Source: Paenibacillus endoradicis
Lineage (GTDB): Bacteria > Bacillota > Bacilli > Paenibacillales > Paenibacillaceae
DNA: 64,000 nucleotides
Assembly (NCBI RefSeq): GCF_024721975.1
Contig: NZ_JANQBB010000007.1
Location: forward strand, 186,001 to 250,000
Direction of reading: 5' to 3'
This document shows, one piece after another, positions 60,073 to 64,000 of the stretch. The translations under genes and the position numbers were made by a program. The notes under the pieces are model-generated. The model was not told the origin of the DNA. It made no database searches and worked only from the letters and a program-made list of their open reading frames with translations. Numbering within the stretch: position 1 is the stretch's first letter; every line of letters starts with the position of its first letter.

Positions 60073-60516
60073 ATGAAAGATGAGTTAATGGAGAGATTGA
60101 AGATTTTTCTTCATCGGGAAGATAATATCACGCTAGTAGGCATTCCAGCGAGCCAAGAGGAAATTGTTAATGCCGAGCAACGGCTGAATGTGAACTTTCA
60201 TGAGGACTACGTACACTTTATCAAGATGTTTGGTGGAGCATATGCAGGTCTTGCGATACATGCATTCTCTAATGGCTCGAGTCTCGGAAATGAAACGGTT
60301 ATAGATTTGACGCTTGGGTTCCGAGAACAATACAAGGAACTTCCCTGTGCAGAGGTTTTACGAGCTAGTTATGTCATTTCCATGGATGGGTCCGGTGATC
60401 CGATTATCATCAATCGAGCAGGAAAGGTTCTCATCGGTTTTCACGATACCGGGGAAATTAAGTTATTAGCGGATTCGCTCGAGGAACTGATTGAGGAAAA
60501 TTTTTCTGAATGGTAA
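60073..60516 (+). CDS. SMI1/KNR4-like (SUKH) protein
   Basis: 147 residues. IPASQEEIVNAEQRLNVNFHEDYVHFIKMFGGAYAGLAIHAF is the SUKH N-terminal pattern, and DPIIINRAGKVLIGFHDTGEIKLLADSLEELIEENFSEW the end. SUKH proteins commonly neutralise nuclease toxins of the polymorphic-toxin type. AAAGGGGA is 7 bases before the ATG at 60073; the TTG at 60055 is not needed. No toxin gene is seen in the window, so this may be an orphan immunity gene. Confidence 0.82.
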   Translation: MKDELMERLKIFLHREDNITLVGIPASQEEIVNAEQRLNVNFHEDYVHFIKMFGGAYAGLAIHAFSNGSSLGNETVIDLTLGFREQYKELPCAEVLRASYVISMDGSGDPIIINRAGKVLIGFHDTGEIKLLADSLEELIEENFSEW

Positions 60517-60560
60517 TTAGTATGATTATTTCAACCTAAGCTGTACCTATAGAGATTCTT

Positions 60561-60833
60561 TTAATAACTCTTGTCGAAAGGGTACGAAGAGATTTCAGAA
60601 AATAACAGATGATCCGGCTGCACCTTAAATGTGGGAAAGAGAAGTGTACATGAAACTAGTTTTTCTTTGGATAGTGGGTTAATTGAGAGATGAACTGCAA
60701 TAAGCATGCTGATAAGGAAAACCAAAATCAACTGCTGGACCGGGTAAACAAATAGATACTCCTTCCCCCCATAAATGACTATGAGCCAACTGACAATTAT
60801 CCTGACAGTATTGTAGAGGAAAAGCGTAGCCAT
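60561..60833 (-). CDS. Possible small membrane protein or fragment
   Basis: 90 residues with two or three hydrophobic stretches (IIVSWLIVIYGGKEYLFVYPVQQLILVFLISMLIAV). No ribosome binding site precedes the ATG and the end is not a clean domain, so it may be a remnant of a larger membrane protein in a decaying region. Confidence 0.3.
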   Translation of the reverse strand: MATLFLYNTVRIIVSWLIVIYGGKEYLFVYPVQQLILVFLISMLIAVHLSINPLSKEKLVSCTLLFPTFKVQPDHLLFSEISSYPFDKSY

Positions 60834-60922
60834 ATCATTTAAAGAAGGTAGTTATGATCGACGAGCGTTCTTTAATAAAAATCGCTACTTATTGCGTATT
60901 CATATGCTGATCACAATAATAT

Positions 60923-60965
60923 AAAGAGGACTTAATCAAGATAAACTGGATTAAGTCCTCTTTCA
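60923..60965. terminator. Bidirectional terminator
   Basis: Perfect 15-bp stem AAAGAGGACTTAATC / GATTAAGTCCTCTTT with an 11-base loop, beside the AhpD-like gene end. Confidence 0.88.
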
Positions 60966-60998
60966 CTGGATGGATTAATAAATTCAACCTATGAGTCT

Positions 60999-61442
60999 TT
61001 ACTTTTTAACTGCCGTATTTCCCATTGCAATAGAAATTCTATTCCAATTGTTGATTTGATTAATGATCAAAATAAGATCTACATATTGCTTTTCATCATA
61101 GTGTCCACGTACTCGTTGATAAAGTTCATCCGAAACACGTTCTGTCGAGATTAATGTTACATGTTCAGCTAATTCTAAAGCGACCTTTTCTGCTTCCGTA
61201 TAGAATTCACATTCTTCCCAAGCACTAACACAACTGATTCTTTGGTCTGTTTCACCCATTTTTCGAATATCGGCAGTGTGCATATCTAGACAAAATGCAC
61301 AACCATTAATCTGAGAGACGCGAATTTTAATAAGCTCACGAAGATTTTTATCAATGGTTGTAGTGCTAGTATATTTCTCCATATTCATCATGATTTTCAA
61401 ACCATCAGGTGCAATTTCATTGTAGCGTATTCTTTGTGCCAT
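60999..61442 (-). CDS. AhpD-like/carboxymuconolactone decarboxylase-family protein
   Basis: 147 residues. The signature INGCAFCLDMHTADIRKMGE contains the C-x-x-C-x3-H thiol/peroxidase site of the AhpD family. YTEAEKVALELAEHVT completes the fold. Members reduce hydroperoxides or are general stress proteins with no known substrate. AAAGGAG lies 9 bases upstream of the ATG. Confidence 0.9.
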   Translation of the reverse strand: MAQRIRYNEIAPDGLKIMMNMEKYTSTTTIDKNLRELIKIRVSQINGCAFCLDMHTADIRKMGETDQRISCVSAWEECEFYTEAEKVALELAEHVTLISTERVSDELYQRVRGHYDEKQYVDLILIINQINNWNRISIAMGNTAVKK

Positions 61443-61586
61443 TAAGGTAACACTCCTTTGATGTAAGATAAGTACTATTATACACTAAAAAGCGAACATT
61501 TGTTCTTTTTCTTGAGAGAGAGTATGTGGTAAGAGACTGGAGATTATGCTTAATTTACCCTTTAGCAGTATTATTTATCCTATTAA

Positions 61587-61673
61587 CAAGTCAAATAAGA
61601 ACTATCTAATTCTTATTTGACTTGTTGACAGCTAACGACTGTTATCCTATGATGAGGATAACAGTCGTTAGCT
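61587..61673. repeat. Two consecutive perfect palindromes ahead of the TetR gene
   Basis: CAAGTCAAATAAGAA (61587-61601) with TTCTTATTTGACTTG (61610-61624) is a 15-bp perfect stem. AGCTAACGACTGTTATCC (61630-61647) with GGATAACAGTCGTTAGCT (61656-61673) is an 18-bp perfect stem. Both have 8-base loops and only five bases separate them. The second ends 7 bases before the GGAGG of the TetR gene. Confidence 0.85.
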
Positions 61674-61693
61674 TTATATAGGAGGATAAATAT

Positions 61694-62350
61694 ATGCTTG
61701 ATTATGAACTTGGTAAAGTATTTGAAGATGTTAATAGTGTAGTAATTCGTAATGCCACTAAAAATAAAATTATTGTAGTAGCAATTTCTTTATTTGCAGA
61801 TAAGGGCTATAGCGGAGTATCAATTAGAGATATTACAAAAGCTGTTGGTATTAAAGAGAGCTCACTCTATAAACATTTTAAGAGTAAAGAGGAACTAATT
61901 GAGACTATTTTTCATAATTTTCGTATGGATTGTCACGCTATTTTGCCTCCTACTCATCAAATCGAAGATATCGTAACAGGTATAACTGTAAAATCTTTTT
62001 TGCAGCAAGGATGGACTAATTTTCAGAAACATATTGATGATCCAATGAATCAGCATATTTGGCGTATCATTTATCTTGAACAATTTAGACATACACTCGC
62101 TATGGAAATCTACCGTACAGACATAATAGAGAAGACGGTAACTTGTTTGACTACCGTATTCCAACTTATGATTACACATGGAAAGCTTAAGCCTATAGAT
62201 GCTGAATTATTAGCTCGCGAGTATCAATATCCGATATTTACAATGGTTATGGAATATATCTCATTGAAGTCTATTGGTTATAGTATTGAACATATTGAAC
62301 ATCAGGTTATTCAGCATATTGATTATTTTCATTCAACTGCGGGGATGTGA
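61694..62350 (+). CDS. TetR-family regulator
   Basis: 218 residues. N-terminal HTH about 20-65: IVVAISLFADKGYSGVSIRDITKAVGIKESSLYKHFKSKEELIETIF, which is the TetR signature; the rest is the ligand-binding helical domain. GGAGG is 8 bases before the ATG. It overlaps nothing and the hydrolase gene begins 4 bases after it, so both are cotranscribed and the regulator may control the hydrolase and itself through the upstream palindromes. Confidence 0.9.
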   Translation: MLDYELGKVFEDVNSVVIRNATKNKIIVVAISLFADKGYSGVSIRDITKAVGIKESSLYKHFKSKEELIETIFHNFRMDCHAILPPTHQIEDIVTGITVKSFLQQGWTNFQKHIDDPMNQHIWRIIYLEQFRHTLAMEIYRTDIIEKTVTCLTTVFQLMITHGKLKPIDAELLAREYQYPIFTMVMEYISLKSIGYSIEHIEHQVIQHIDYFHSTAGM

Positions 62351-62354
62351 TGAT

Positions 62355-63365
62355 ATGGAACGATATAAGAATGATAGACAAGCGATTAGCGTAGTAGAAA
62401 AAGTAGTATTGGGGGGAGTAGATCAATATATTCTAATCCAAGCTGTAGATATAACAAAACCAGTATTATTGCTATTACATGGCGGTCCATCTATGCCATT
62501 ACCAGGAGTATCAGCCAAGGGGCAAGATTATACCATTGTAACGAATACGAGCAAATTGATTGAGCATTTCGTCGTTGTCTTTTGGGATCAACGTGGGACA
62601 GGAAAGTCATATTCTCGTCATATTCCTAAGGAATCTATGACTGTTGCACAATTTATTGAAGATGCCAATCAACTAACTGATCTACTGCTAGAAAGATTTC
62701 ATTATGAGAAAATCTTTCTAGCTGGTCATTCATGGGGAACGATTATTGGTCTTTCACTAGTAAGTCAAAATCCACATAAGTATTACTCTTATACTGGTTT
62801 TTCACAAATCGTTAATTGGACTAAAAATGATGAGTTGTCTCTAAGTTGGATGAAGCAGGAGGCTATGCAAAGAGGCAATTCAAGAGCATTGAAACAACTA
62901 AATGCTCTTGGTCAAGCGCCGCTGAATCAAAGTTTTGCACAATGGGCGACATTACGAAAGTGGCAACGAAACTTTAACACATTAATATATACCGATGAAG
63001 TTATTAAACATCCTGGAATGTGGGGGATTATGAAGTCACTTCTGCGTTCAGAAACTTACTCATTGCGAGATATATATAATAGTTTTATATCAGGTTTTCA
63101 ATTAGTATATTCTCTTTCATTTGTAAGAGAGTTAGAACAATATCGCTTTGAAGAGAGTGTGCAGTCGATTGATATTCCTGTTATGTTCGTTCATGGTAAG
63201 TATGATTATCATGTGCATGGTAGCTTAGTAGAGATGTTTCATAAGCAACTAGTAGCTAAGGAGAAAAAGTTGATCTGGGCTCAAAATTCAGGACATTCAT
63301 TTCATCCTGAGGATACATTAGATAATGAGCAGTATTTGATTGAACAATTAAGTTATGTGAAATAG
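62355..63365 (+). CDS. Alpha/beta hydrolase (prolyl aminopeptidase-like)
   Basis: 336 residues. Oxyanion motif HGGPSMPLPG, nucleophile Ser in AGHSWGTIIG, WDQRGTGKSY, and catalytic His in NSGHSFHPED; Asp is in HGKYDYHVHG. The early HGGP and DQRGTGKS motifs match the S33 proline iminopeptidase group. The open frame extends upstream to 62274 but those codons lie inside the TetR gene; the ATG at 62355 has GGGGATG upstream. Confidence 0.88.
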   Translation: MERYKNDRQAISVVEKVVLGGVDQYILIQAVDITKPVLLLLHGGPSMPLPGVSAKGQDYTIVTNTSKLIEHFVVVFWDQRGTGKSYSRHIPKESMTVAQFIEDANQLTDLLLERFHYEKIFLAGHSWGTIIGLSLVSQNPHKYYSYTGFSQIVNWTKNDELSLSWMKQEAMQRGNSRALKQLNALGQAPLNQSFAQWATLRKWQRNFNTLIYTDEVIKHPGMWGIMKSLLRSETYSLRDIYNSFISGFQLVYSLSFVRELEQYRFEESVQSIDIPVMFVHGKYDYHVHGSLVEMFHKQLVAKEKKLIWAQNSGHSFHPEDTLDNEQYLIEQLSYVK

Positions 63366-63382
63366 TTAATGAAGTTAAGAAA

Positions 63383-63422
63383 AGGATATGGATAGTAGGA
63401 ATAGTCCTATTTTCCATACCCT
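63383..63422 (+). terminator. Weak terminator between convergent genes
   Basis: GGATATGGATAGTAGGA pairs imperfectly with TCCTATTTTCCATACCC; no clear T-run follows. Confidence 0.4.
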
Positions 63423-63449
63423 TAAGCTCGCTAATGACATCTTGTTCAA

Positions 63450-64000
63450 TTATTTAGGTAATAATGTAGCGTATTGCTTGCGTATATCATGTAGTTGTTG
63501 CAGTTTATTCATCGCATCATTTCCACGTAACCCAGCTAAAGCAATAGAAATACTATCAATAATAGCCATAGGTGCCACTAGAGAATGGAATGCATCACGC
63601 TCTCCACGATCAACTTGAATGACGATATCACTATCATTAATCATTTCAGATATTAGAAGATCAGTAATGAGTATAGTACGATAATGAGCAACTTGTGCTT
63701 GCTCCAAAATAACGGTAGCTTCAGGAGATTTTCTTACAAAACCGAAAAATAATACAACATCGTTTTCATTGGCGTGTACTAAACTTTCTAATAGAGCATG
63801 ACCACTTTCAGCCATAATATGGACATGTATACCGATACGATTCAAGCGAAAACGAATTAATTCTGTTAACGCAGTCGCTGAACCATGACCATGCACATAA
63901 ATATGTTGAGCTTGATCAAGGGTAATAATAGCTTGATCGAATGCTTGATAATTAACGCGCTGAAAAGTTTCAGCAAGATTAGATTGTGCGGAATCAATCA
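63450..64000 (-). CDS. RpiR-type regulator with SIS domain, N-terminus beyond window edge
   Basis: The frame is open from 63450 to the edge. The visible part is the C-terminal SIS domain: IYVHGHGSATALTELIRFRLNRIGIHVHI, NDVVLFFGFVRKSPEATVILEQAQVAHYRTILITDL and DIVIQVDRGERDAFHSLVAPMAIIDSISIAL. RpiR/MurR regulators bind a phosphosugar through this domain. The HTH that should precede it is outside the window. Regulated genes are not visible. Confidence 0.88.
   Translation of the reverse strand, partial: IDSAQSNLAETFQRVNYQAFDQAIITLDQAQHIYVHGHGSATALTELIRFRLNRIGIHVHIMAESGHALLESLVHANENDVVLFFGFVRKSPEATVILEQAQVAHYRTILITDLLISEMINDSDIVIQVDRGERDAFHSLVAPMAIIDSISIALAGLRGNDAMNKLQQLHDIRKQYATLLPK

Noticed and set aside
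63388..63618. 76-residue plus-strand ORF
   Set aside because: It is antisense to the conserved SIS domain of the RpiR-type gene.

Overview
The window looks like chromosome of a low-GC, endospore-forming member of the Paenibacillaceae (Paenibacillus-like). This is inferred from gene content: a YheC/YheD spore-coat ATP-grasp protein, a probable gamma-type SASP, a T-box in front of tyrS, strong GGAGG ribosome binding sites, AraC-coupled sugar importers without their own ATPase, and long intergenic palindromic repeats. No rRNA, tRNA, CRISPR array, prophage or complete insertion sequence is visible.

Layout. 1-8.5 kb: a serine hydrolase cut by the window edge, a YheC/D protein, T-box-tyrS, a small DNA-binding protein, a probable SASP, a BCCT osmolyte transporter, an XRE-cupin regulator, and a DoxX/esterase pair resembling the quinone-detoxifying MhqP/MhqD. 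8.5-13.3 kb: a three-gene minus-strand operon (DhaL-DegV fusion, DUF1295 membrane enzyme, MerR-B12 regulator) whose promoter carries 11-bp direct repeats. The regulator has both signatures of CarH/LitR coenzyme-B12 photoreceptors. 13.5-22.8 kb: a zinc-motif protein, an anchored 803-residue protein, a YvbK-like acetyltransferase, an M42 peptidase, cold-shock protein plus YdjO, a TRM11-like methylase and DbpA.

23.2-27.5 kb: a three-gene unit (two-TM protein; anchored protein with solute-binding-like region and von Willebrand A domain; TelA family protein) interrupted by a repeat array. 28-37.6 kb: NCS2 permease, a LplA/B/C-like polysaccharide-oligomer importer with a cre site and a membrane-spanning AraC regulator, and a lipoprotein preceded by tandem hairpins. 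38-45.2 kb: a CDP-sugar cluster (RfbF, RfbG, C-methyltransferase, RmlC-like epimerase, SDR, acyltransferase-like protein, GT2). 45.9-51.4 kb: an Opp/Dpp-type peptide importer.

52.3-58.2 kb: a water-forming-type NADH oxidase with two Rex/Fnr-type palindromes, then an iron-siderophore locus in which an AraC regulator runs without a stop codon into a siderophore-binding lipoprotein that has its own internal Fur-box promoter, followed by two FecCD permeases. 58.4-60.9 kb: a decaying accessory region with a higher-GC broken gene and a SUKH-type protein. 61-64 kb: an AhpD-like protein, TetR plus alpha/beta hydrolase behind two perfect palindromes, and an RpiR-type regulator cut by the edge.

Two themes cross the window. 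A family of about 185-190 bp palindromic repeats occurs at five loci, and the terminal arms differ between loci but remain self-complementary. Two unrelated genes (the MerR-B12 regulator and the acetyltransferase) appear to begin at ATT codons. Gene families are assigned from motifs read by eye; no database search was possible.
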